A stretch of DNA of 48,485 nt, taken from positions 1 through 48,485 of the forward strand of contig CALLAE010000003.1 in the NCBI GenBank assembly GCA_938002665.1. Reading direction: 5' to 3'. Positions 41,875 through 48,485 of this stretch are shown piece after piece; position 1 is the stretch's first letter; each line of letters starts with the position of its first letter. Both the position numbers and the translations under genes were made by a program. Source of the stretch: an uncultured Saprospiraceae bacterium. Its GTDB lineage: Bacteria; Bacteroidota; Bacteroidia; Chitinophagales; Saprospiraceae. The notes under the pieces were generated by a model. The model saw nothing but the letters and a program-made list of their open reading frames with translations, was not told the origin of the DNA and ran no database searches.

Positions 41875-43164
41875 CTACCAAGTAATTCCTAATCCTAGGC
41901 ATAGCAGAATGACCATCACTAAGGCCAGACCAGGCTTTGCCCAATCCCAAAAAGTAATCACTGTACTGCTTTTAAACAAAACAAAAAAGCTCAGCAAGTA
42001 GACCACTAGATTAAAGGAGATCATGGCATACAAGAAGGGTTCTAGTCCAGCAGCCAAACTGATCAACATCACCACTATCTGGACCACAGAATAAATGATT
42101 ATCCAGTTAAAATATTTCTGTGTAAGGTCTAAGCTATAAGCAAGGATATCTACAGGATTAAAAATTATAATGGAAATAGCGAGGACTATAATCAGGCGCA
42201 ACACAGTGTCGTAATCCGCATAGCTCTCTGGAAAAAATGACAAGATAGGTTCCACAAAAAAGAGCCCTAGCGAGGCTAGTAAAAATACCCCGCTCAACTT
42301 AATCAGACTTATATACACTTTTCTGAAAGCCTCCGGCTCTGCACTGGCTTTGCTGAGCATAGGAAACACCACTTGCTCCAAGGCATTATAAGCAGAGATC
42401 AGTGGTCGAAGGACCATGCGTTTCAGCAAGTCATAGATGCCCAGTACTTGTGCGCCTAGAAAATGATGAATAAGAAATACATCTAGATAAGACATACCGA
42501 TACCCAAGCTTTTTTCGCCCATGATATACTTGCCATAGGACCAGTGCTGTGCTGTTTTTTCTTTGCTCGACTTAGTGCCCAGTTGCAGATAAGCTGCCCG
42601 CCACCTCAGCAAAACCGCCGCAGCAACTGCCTTTGCCAACTGCCCATAGATCAGTGCCGCAACTCCCTTCCCCAGATACAAAAGAAAAGCAGTGACTATA
42701 ACATACATCATAAAAGCTGAAAGCTCTATTTCAGAGAAAGTTCTGATGAGGAGCTCTTTCTTCAGACCTGCATTCTGCACAGAGCTGTAGCTGATAAAAA
42801 AGAGTATCGGCATTAGCCAAACATAATACCCTAGCAAGTCTCCTTTTTCATAATACAAACTCATGAGCCCAGCAATGAGCAAGCCCACTGCAGCACTGAG
42901 CAGCGCTAGTTTTATATTGATATCGAAAACTGATTTGTAATCTTGAGGGCCTGCTTGTGTAGCTTGTATGAGGGAACTGACAAAACTATATTCTAATATT
43001 CCTGCAGGGATAAATATCAAAGCAGCTGCCAGAAAATAATGGCCGAGCTGCTCAGGCTGTACTGTCCTAGCTATGTAGTAGTAGAGCACTAATTGTAAGA
43101 CCAGTGTGATGAAAGCGGTAGCTAGGGTCCATTTAGAAAGCGAGAGTATTTTGGATAAACTCAT
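41875..43164 (-). CDS. Wzx-like polysaccharide flippase
   Basis: A 429-residue integral membrane protein with about 12 hydrophobic helices. It opens 'SLSKWTLATAFITLVLQLVL', followed by 'YYIARTVQPEQLGHYFLAA', the characteristic start of the MATE/MOP-fold polysaccharide transporter family (Wzx, RfbX). Such proteins flip lipid-linked oligosaccharide repeat units from the cytoplasmic to the periplasmic face of the inner membrane. The neighbouring glycosyltransferases fit a Wzx/Wzy-type pathway; no Wzy polymerase or chain-length regulator is visible in the window. The ATG lies 2 bases after the toxin gene stop, so it may be transcribed from the toxin-antitoxin promoter. Confidence 0.9.
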   Translation of the reverse strand: MSLSKILSLSKWTLATAFITLVLQLVLYYYIARTVQPEQLGHYFLAAALIFIPAGILEYSFVSSLIQATQAGPQDYKSVFDINIKLALLSAAVGLLIAGLMSLYYEKGDLLGYYVWLMPILFFISYSSVQNAGLKKELLIRTFSEIELSAFMMYVIVTAFLLYLGKGVAALIYGQLAKAVAAAVLLRWRAAYLQLGTKSSKEKTAQHWSYGKYIMGEKSLGIGMSYLDVFLIHHFLGAQVLGIYDLLKRMVLRPLISAYNALEQVVFPMLSKASAEPEAFRKVYISLIKLSGVFLLASLGLFFVEPILSFFPESYADYDTVLRLIIVLAISIIIFNPVDILAYSLDLTQKYFNWIIIYSVVQIVVMLISLAAGLEPFLYAMISFNLVVYLLSFFVLFKSSTVITFWDWAKPGLALVMVILLCLGLGITW

Positions 43165-43166
43165 TC

Positions 43167-43469
43167 TTATAATAAATCGATCTCGTTTTCCAAATCCATT
43201 CTTTGATGTAAAATCCTAGCTATATAAATTACGTCCCCTTCCAACTTGTAGACGATCATGTGGGACTGGACTATCCAGCTGCGATGATTAGTTTCTAGTT
43301 CTTCTATGGCCTTACCCATAAGTGGATTGGCGCTTAGCCTTTTGATTTCTTTGAAAATGAGCTTGTAATATGTATTCGCTTGGCTAGCTGACCACTGATC
43401 TGCTGTATGATTCCAGATATCGTCTAGGTCTATAATGGCAGCGCGACTCAGCGTATAGTCCCGCTTCAT
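43167..43469 (-). CDS. RelE/ParE-family toxin
   Basis: A 100-residue protein of the RelE/ParE superfamily. It opens 'RDYTLSRAAIIDLDDIWNHT' and continues 'ANTYYKLIFKEIKRLSANPL', then 'IVYKLEGDVIYIARILHQRM'. That final strand is typical of ParE-like toxins, most of which poison gyrase rather than cleave mRNA. The ATG overlaps the antitoxin stop by four bases (ATGA), the usual antitoxin-first operon. It ends 2 bases before the flippase start. Whether it is a gyrase poison or an mRNase needs experiment, but ParE fits its ParD-like partner. Confidence 0.9.
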   Translation of the reverse strand: MKRDYTLSRAAIIDLDDIWNHTADQWSASQANTYYKLIFKEIKRLSANPLMGKAIEELETNHRSWIVQSHMIVYKLEGDVIYIARILHQRMDLENEIDLL

Positions 43470-43711
43470 TTCTTGTATTTCTTGTTTAGCTTTTCTAGAT
43501 GTTTGACCGGATCAAAATCTTTTGCATAACCACTTTTTTCACCTGCTTCTATTGCCTCACGAAGAAGTTGAATTTTCGTTTCTCGTTCGTCTATCATGCG
43601 CAAGCCAGCTCTTATAACCTCACTGGCAGAGGAATACCGTCCTGATTTTATAGTGTTTTCTATTATCTGCTCGAAATGAGGTCCTAAGGTAACAGAGGTG
43701 TTTTTAGACAT
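43466..43711 (-). CDS. ParD-family antitoxin
   Basis: The product of about 81 residues has an N-terminal ribbon-helix-helix (SKNTSVTLGPHFEQIIENTI), which binds operator DNA, with 'SGRYSSASEVIRAGLRMIDE', the classic ParD/CopG second-helix segment. The charged C-terminal tail (KDFDPVKHLEKLNKKYKK) wraps the toxin. A GTG two codons upstream (43717) would give MHMSKN; ATG at 43711 is preferred. A perfect palindrome lies at 43731-43745, 20 bases upstream, the expected autoregulatory operator. It is transcribed away from rpoN, and the ATGA overlap with the toxin gene couples their translation. Confidence 0.92.
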   Translation of the reverse strand: MSKNTSVTLGPHFEQIIENTIKSGRYSSASEVIRAGLRMIDERETKIQLLREAIEAGEKSGYAKDFDPVKHLEKLNKKYKK

Positions 43712-43730
43712 GTGCACTTTTTAATAAATA

Positions 43731-43745
43731 TACCAATAATTGGTA
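43731..43745. promoter_or_regulatory. Probable operator of the ParD/ParE operon
   Basis: TACCAATAATTGGTA is a perfect 15-base palindrome (7-base arms around one A) 20 bases before the antitoxin ATG. Ribbon-helix-helix antitoxins such as ParD bind palindromic sites at this position and repress their own operon with the toxin. Confidence 0.6.
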
Positions 43746-43819
43746 TTAAGTTCAAGTAGCCCATTTAAGTAGAAGTCTAAATAACTCATAAGTTGGCCTC
43801 TAATAAGAGGTATAAAAGC

Positions 43820-43855
43820 AAAAAGTCCTTCCATGCTTTCATGAAAGAACTTTTT
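43820..43855 (-). terminator. Terminator of rpoN
   Basis: AAAAAGTCCTTCCATG and CATGAAAGAACTTTTT form a 16-base-pair hairpin (two mismatched or wobble positions) around a CTTT loop, about 40 bases past the rpoN stop. Read on the minus strand, the last stem bases are a T run, as in intrinsic terminators. It insulates rpoN from the toxin-antitoxin operon. Confidence 0.75.
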
Positions 43856-43895
43856 AATTTACGTGAGTTATTCTTAGTCGGGTTCTAAGCCCTAC

Positions 43896-45377
43896 TTATA
43901 ATTCTTTTCTTAATCTTGCTACTGGGATGTTCAGTTGCTCTCTATATTTTGCTACTGTTCTCCTTGCAATATTGTAGCCTCTTTTTTGAAGATGCTCTTT
44001 GAGCTTTTCGTCTGATGCAGGCTTCTTTTTATCTTCTACAGAAATGATATCTGTCAGAATGTTTTTCACCTCTAGTGTAGAAACTTCCTTGCCATCCTGA
44101 GTTGTAATAGACTCCGAGAAAAAATCTTTTAATCTCTTAGTACCGAACTCTGTCTGTACAAACTTACTATTCGCGACTCTAGAGATAGTAGAAATATCTA
44201 GTCCTGTTATCTCAGCGATGTCCTTTAGAATCATCGGTCTCAAGGTTCTCTGATCTCCAGTTCTGAAGTATGCTTCCTGGAAATGCATGATAGAGTACAT
44301 TGTATTATATAGGGTCTCTTGTCGTTGCTTTATCGCATCTATAAACCACTTAGCAGAGTCTATTTTTTGCTTGATAAACATGACCGCCTCTTTCTCTTTC
44401 TTAGCTACTCTTCTACCTCTGGTGTTATCCTTGAAGGTATTAAGCATGTCCATGTAGTGGTCATTGATTCTGAGATCCGGTGCATTTTTGCTATTCAGCG
44501 TAAGTTCTAGACCGTCTCTATTATTAATCAAGAAATCTGGTACGATATACTGATTACCTGATCTGTTAGAAGAAGCAAAACCACTAGCCGGTTTCGGGTT
44601 CAACTTAAGTATTTCTTCGATAGCTGCTTTCAACTCTGATTCAGAAATGAATAAGTTCTTCTGCAACTTCTGATAATGCTTTTTAGTAAACTGCTCAAAG
44701 TGATTTTCTAAAATCTTAAGCGCTAACTGCTTCGGCTTTCTGTTGACCTCAGGTTCTCTATCTAGCTTATCATTAATCTGGATAAGAAGACATTCTCTAA
44801 GATCTCTAGCTCCTATGCCTGCTGGCTCTAGTTTCTGGATTTTAGCCAATATTTCATTCAACTCTCTTTCTGAAGAATCTATGTTTTGAGTAAAAGAAAG
44901 GTCGTCTATTATAGAAAGGAGTTCTCTTCTGATATACCCATCACTATCTATACTACCTACTAACTGCAGCGCTATCGTAAATTCTCTTTCGTCTTTGATC
45001 TCCATCATCCCCAGCTGTCGCTCTAGGTGCTCGTGAAAGCTTCTTTGTACCGCTATGGGCATCGTCTTATCTTCTATATCCTGAGAAGATTCATTTTTCA
45101 TCTTATAGCTGATAGGATCATCTTCCATATATTCTGTTAGATAATCATCTAGCTCAAAGTCTTCTGCTTTCAGATCATCCTCCTCGTCTTCACTATCTGC
45201 TTCTAAGTCATAGACCTCCCCTGAGTCATCACTTTCATCCAAAGCAGGGTTAGACTCTAATTCCTCCTGTATCCTCTGATCGAGGGTAGCTGTAGGAATT
45301 TGGAGTAATTTCATCAGCTGTATCTGTTGAGGAGACAGCTTTTGAAGCATTCTTTGACTTAAATTCTGCTTTAGCAT
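43896..45377 (-). CDS. rpoN: RNA polymerase sigma-54 factor
   Basis: The 493-residue sigma-54 has the full layout. The N-terminal Gln-rich activator-interacting region opens MLKQNLSQRMLQKLSPQQIQ. An acidic region at about 50-100 follows ('DDSGEVYDLEADSEDEEDD'), then the core-binding region, a helix-turn-helix (DIAEITGLDISTISRVANSK) and the C-terminal RpoN box 'ARRTVAKYREQL' (about 471-482), which recognises the -24 promoter element. It needs a bacterial enhancer-binding ATPase, none of which is encoded here. It is divergent from the aminopeptidase P gene (167-base spacer). Confidence 0.97.
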   Translation of the reverse strand: MLKQNLSQRMLQKLSPQQIQLMKLLQIPTATLDQRIQEELESNPALDESDDSGEVYDLEADSEDEEDDLKAEDFELDDYLTEYMEDDPISYKMKNESSQDIEDKTMPIAVQRSFHEHLERQLGMMEIKDEREFTIALQLVGSIDSDGYIRRELLSIIDDLSFTQNIDSSERELNEILAKIQKLEPAGIGARDLRECLLIQINDKLDREPEVNRKPKQLALKILENHFEQFTKKHYQKLQKNLFISESELKAAIEEILKLNPKPASGFASSNRSGNQYIVPDFLINNRDGLELTLNSKNAPDLRINDHYMDMLNTFKDNTRGRRVAKKEKEAVMFIKQKIDSAKWFIDAIKQRQETLYNTMYSIMHFQEAYFRTGDQRTLRPMILKDIAEITGLDISTISRVANSKFVQTEFGTKRLKDFFSESITTQDGKEVSTLEVKNILTDIISVEDKKKPASDEKLKEHLQKRGYNIARRTVAKYREQLNIPVARLRKEL

Positions 45378-45544
45378 ATTAATTTGGTACTTAGTTTAAC
45401 AATCTGGGTTTCAATCTCGTTCAAATCAGCTCTCAAATTTCTGACCTGCATGAAGAGAGAAACAATAATAATGCCATATTGCAAATAATGCTAATATTTA
45501 ATCACATATAATTCAATTAATAATACATTATAGATTTTTATAAT

Positions 45545-47317
45545 ATGATAAACAGTAGACTAGCTCTCCTTAGAACTAAAATGCAAGAAAAGGGCTATTC
45601 CGCCTATATAATGCCCCTCTGCGACCCCCATCAGAGCGAATATCCAGCAGAATACTGGAAAAGTATGGCCTGGATTTCAGGCTTTACAGGTTCTGCAGGT
45701 ACAGTTATGGTCGCTCTAGACCACGCTGGACTGTGGACTGATTCTCGCTATTTTATCCAAGGAGCGCAAGAGCTTGCTGGTTCTTCCATCCAGTTACATA
45801 AGATGAAGGTGCAGTTCCACCCCGGATTTATAGACTGGATACTAGACAACCTTCAGGAAGGAGATACAGTGATAGCAGATGGGGCCATGATTTCCCTCGC
45901 ACAAAGAGATAAATACGAGCAAGCCCTCTCCACTAAGGGTATCAAACTCCATATTACAGATGATTTTATAGGCTCAGTCTGGTCAGAGCGCCCCAGTATT
46001 CCATTGGAGAAAGTATTTGACCATCCTGTCACTTATAGTGGACTAGGCAGAACCGATAAAATAGCAGCCGTCAGAAAACAGATGGCCGAGAAAGGAGCAG
46101 ACTACCATCTGATCACGACACTAGATGATATCGCTTGGTTATTTAATCTAAGAGGTAGAGATGTGGAATGTAATCCCGTCTTTGTTTCATACTGCATACT
46201 AGGCTCCAAAGAAACCTATCTCTTTATCAATAGTGCAAAGCTGCCTACCGAACTAGCGACTGAACTAAAAAGCCAAGGTATTGAACTCAGACCCTATGAT
46301 GATATAACCAAGTTTCTAGAACAGCTACAATCCTCTGACAGCATCCTCATAGACAAATCCACTATCAATGTCCAGCTGTACACCGCTATCAAAGCAGCCA
46401 CTATCATAGACAGTGCACTGATTACGAGACAGCTCAAAGCCATCAAGAATCCCACAGAGATAGACCATTTCCGAAAGGTCCATGTCAAAGATGCCATCGC
46501 ACTCTCCCATGCTTTCTTCTGGCTAGAAAAAACTGTCCTAGAAAGACCTGTGTCAGAATATGAGTTTGCCATGCGCATCCAGCAGTGCCGCAGCGAGCAG
46601 GCCCATTACTTTGGCGAAAGTTTTAATGCTATCGTCGGCTATAAAGGTAATGGCGCTATTATACATTATCGCCCCCCTGCTGAAGGCTCTGCTGACATCC
46701 ATAATGACGGCATACTCCTAGTAGACTCCGGCGGACAATATCTAGATGGCACCACTGATATCACAAGGACCATTACCTTTTCTCCCCCACCCGCTGAGCA
46801 AAAGAATGCCTATACCAGAGTACTCAAAGGCCACATCGCTCTAGCCAGAGCCGTCTTTCCTAAAGGAACCAGAGGCGGACAACTAGATATCCTCGCCAGA
46901 AACAGCCTATGGGCAGATGGTCTCAACTATGGTCACGGTACTGGTCATGGCGTCGGCTTCTTTCTCAATGTACACGAGCCACCTCAAGGCTTCGCGCCCG
47001 GCCTGACAGGCAGAGCCGCTACGATACAAAAAGCAGGCATGGTCACCTCCAACGAGCCCGGGCATTATGTCGCCGACAAGTATGGGATCAGAATAGAAAA
47101 TCTTGTGCTAGCCGTACCCTCTAGAACGGAAGGCTTTTTAGAGTTCGAGACTATCACTTACTTTCCTATAGATACACAACTGATAGATTTCTCTCTCTTG
47201 ACAAAAGATGAAGTGGCCTGGCTCAATGCCTACCACGCTGAGGTCAAAGCTAAGTTGTGCCCGCTCCTAGAAGGAGAGATGAAAGTATGGATGGAGGAGA
47301 AGTGTAGGGCTGTGTAG
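45545..47317 (+). CDS. Xaa-Pro aminopeptidase (aminopeptidase P family)
   Basis: A 590-residue M24 metallopeptidase that removes the N-terminal residue from peptides with proline second. Like eukaryotic-type aminopeptidase P it has two N-terminal creatinase-like domains (about 1-310) before the pita-bread catalytic domain. Metal ligands are visible in order: Asp in 'LLVDSGGQYLDGTTDITRT' (about 392 and 403), His in 'GHGTGHGVGFFLNVHEPP' (about 468), Glu in 'SNEPGHY' (about 504) and Glu in 'IRIENLV' (about 518). There is no signal peptide, so it is probably cytoplasmic; it could finish degradation of the peptides imported by the POT transporters. Divergent from rpoN. Confidence 0.95.
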   Translation: MINSRLALLRTKMQEKGYSAYIMPLCDPHQSEYPAEYWKSMAWISGFTGSAGTVMVALDHAGLWTDSRYFIQGAQELAGSSIQLHKMKVQFHPGFIDWILDNLQEGDTVIADGAMISLAQRDKYEQALSTKGIKLHITDDFIGSVWSERPSIPLEKVFDHPVTYSGLGRTDKIAAVRKQMAEKGADYHLITTLDDIAWLFNLRGRDVECNPVFVSYCILGSKETYLFINSAKLPTELATELKSQGIELRPYDDITKFLEQLQSSDSILIDKSTINVQLYTAIKAATIIDSALITRQLKAIKNPTEIDHFRKVHVKDAIALSHAFFWLEKTVLERPVSEYEFAMRIQQCRSEQAHYFGESFNAIVGYKGNGAIIHYRPPAEGSADIHNDGILLVDSGGQYLDGTTDITRTITFSPPPAEQKNAYTRVLKGHIALARAVFPKGTRGGQLDILARNSLWADGLNYGHGTGHGVGFFLNVHEPPQGFAPGLTGRAATIQKAGMVTSNEPGHYVADKYGIRIENLVLAVPSRTEGFLEFETITYFPIDTQLIDFSLLTKDEVAWLNAYHAEVKAKLCPLLEGEMKVWMEEKCRAV

Positions 47318-47388
47318 GGTATAATCTAGATTTAATTGCTTGTGCATGTAGCGATTAAGATACTGTCCTTCCCTTTAAAAATATAAAA

Positions 47389-47862
47389 ATGAAACTCACA
47401 CAAGAAACAATCAACAACCAAGTCTGGAAAGCTTATGATACTTTCCGAGGCACAATAGATGCTACACAATACAAGGATTACATACTGACCATGTTGTTCG
47501 TCAAATACATCTCTGATGTTCTTAAAGAAAAAAAAGAAGCTTATACCCAGCAGTACAAGGGAGATGAGGTAAGAATAGCAAGACCTATGAAGCATGAGCG
47601 ATTTAAGGTTCCTGAGAATAGCACCTTCGACTATTTATACGAGAAGAGAAATGATGCAGAGCTAGGTGGAATTATTAATGTGGCACTTGAAGAAATCGAA
47701 GACACAAACCGTTCAAAACTAGAAGGGGTATTCAGAAATATTGATTTTCATTCTGAACCTAACCTAGGCCCTACTAAAGACAGGCTATCTTTAGGAACTA
47801 GGATTTTAAAAAGCAAGCATTATGAGTACCTACAACCTGCCTCCCTTACCGCTGCCTTTTGA
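47389..47862 (+). pseudogene. hsdM: Truncated type I restriction-modification methyltransferase subunit (HsdM N-terminal remnant)
   Basis: The first 132 residues match the helical N-terminal domain of HsdM, which binds HsdS and contacts target DNA: 'QVWKAYDTFRGTIDATQYKD', 'YILTMLFVKYISDVLKEKK' and 'VFRNIDFHSEPNLGPTKDR'. In normal HsdM the methylase domain follows ('..DRNRRLK.LI..F', then SAM-binding and NPPY motifs). Here the reading changes after TKDR to an unrelated 25-residue tail and stops at residue 157 of a usual 500 or so. All methylase motifs are missing, so it cannot methylate DNA. The tail overlaps the start of fic by 41 bases, which dates the break to a deletion joining the two genes. 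No hsdS or hsdR is visible in the window. Confidence 0.85.
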
Positions 47863-48485
47863 CGTAGAGACGAAGGCCATACTCAAGCAACTCGCTAAGT
47901 CCCGTGCTGCACTAGCAGAGCTAAAGGGGGTAGCCGCGACTATCCCCAATGTATCTATCCTTATCAATTCTGTTGTGCTCCAAGAAGCGAAGGAGAGTTC
48001 TGAAATAGAAAATATCGTTACGACCCATGACGAAATTTATAGAGCAGAACTCAATATCGCCAAGTACCAGACAGTAGCTGCTAAGGAGGTCCAGCGATAC
48101 GCCAAAGCACTCAAGACGGGCTATGATGATGTGATCACAGATAAAGTCATCAGTCATGCCAGCATCAGAAAACTACAAGGCATCCTCGAAGCCAATGAAG
48201 CAGGTTACAGAAAAGTACCAGGCACCAAACTCGAAAATGATAAAACCAAAGAGGTCATCTATGTCCCTGCCCAAACACATCAAGAGATCACTGCCCATAT
48301 GGATGTCCTCCTGGCTTATATCAATGATGACAGCCTGGATGATGTAGACCCACTTATCAAGATGGCCGTCATCCATCATCAGTTTGAGAGTATCCACCCT
48401 TTCTATGATGGTAATGGACGTACCGGACGTATTCTCAACATTCTGTATCTTATCCTCAAGGACCTACTGGATATACCCACGCTAT
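47822..48485 (+). CDS. Fic-family adenylyltransferase, class II, cut by the window edge
   Basis: The visible 221 residues start MSTYNLPPLPLPFDVETKAI at ATG 47822 and include the Fic active-site motif HPFYDGNGRTGR (about 192-203), whose His catalyses AMP transfer to a target hydroxyl. An N-terminal inhibitory motif S59-S-E-I-E63-N64 matches [ST]xxxE[GN], making it class II, with its own inhibitory helix. The N-terminal Fic_N-type region precedes it. The C-terminus is outside the window. Such genes are common inside type I restriction loci between hsdM and hsdS, as the broken hsdM directly upstream supports. The target is unknown. Confidence 0.93.
   Translation, partial: MSTYNLPPLPLPFDVETKAILKQLAKSRAALAELKGVAATIPNVSILINSVVLQEAKESSEIENIVTTHDEIYRAELNIAKYQTVAAKEVQRYAKALKTGYDDVITDKVISHASIRKLQGILEANEAGYRKVPGTKLENDKTKEVIYVPAQTHQEITAHMDVLLAYINDDSLDDVDPLIKMAVIHHQFESIHPFYDGNGRTGRILNILYLILKDLLDIPTL

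Overview
The window looks like chromosome from a member of the Bacteroidota, probably a Saprospira-like or cytophaga-like lineage. The evidence is two large proteins with type IX secretion (T9SS) sorting domains, a PorV/PorQ-family porin, a TonB receptor with an N-terminal carboxypeptidase-D-like domain, TlpA-type thioredoxin lipoproteins, a sigma-54 gene with typical Bacteroidota neighbours, many GTG/TTG starts and few Shine-Dalgarno sequences. I see no rRNA, tRNA, CRISPR array or prophage. The left edge cuts an IS3-like element and the right edge cuts a fic gene.

Region 1 (1-8 kb, all minus strand) is housekeeping: an RluA-family pseudouridine synthase followed by thiL, then mfd followed by a two-gene membrane PH-domain pair (YdbS/YdbT-like). 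Two small membrane proteins (45 and 51 aa) sit in the spacers. Region 2 (8-14.5 kb) has a 1440-aa cysteine-rich T9SS cargo protein carrying MopE-like Asp-rich repeats, an MscS channel with a coiled-coil tail, an imperfectly palindromic intergenic repeat and a GreA/GreB-like protein. Region 3 (14.5-21.5 kb) has two tandem POT-family peptide transporters, a DUF3108 protein overlapping a UPF0104 membrane protein, ruvC (apparently without an ATG/GTG/TTG start), a HIT hydrolase and greA.

Region 4 (21.6-30.9 kb) is the most distinctive. It is a tight three-gene operon, transcribed on the minus strand in the order TonB-dependent receptor (1236 aa), giant T9SS-sorted surface protein (1459 aa), PorV/PorQ-family barrel (358 aa), closed by a terminator. 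There is no SusD, so it is not a classical polysaccharide-utilisation locus. I propose it as an uncharacterised outer-membrane system in which a surface-anchored protein has its own receptor and possibly its own PorV-like shuttle.

Region 5 (31-43.2 kb) is a cell-surface glycan cluster behind a 2-hydroxyacid dehydrogenase, a small TlpA-like thioredoxin, a Nudix-fold regulator with a dead Nudix box and an AlkP-like protein with altered metal ligands. A plus-strand arm (GT2, mannose-1-phosphate guanylyltransferase, GT4, a TlpA-like lipoprotein, GT4) converges on a minus-strand arm (Wzx-like flippase, glycosyltransferase). A ParD/ParE-type toxin-antitoxin pair sits 2 bases upstream of the flippase and may share its transcript. 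Region 6 (43.8-48.5 kb) holds rpoN, an aminopeptidase P and the remnant of a type I restriction locus: a broken hsdM overlapping a class II fic gene that runs off the window.
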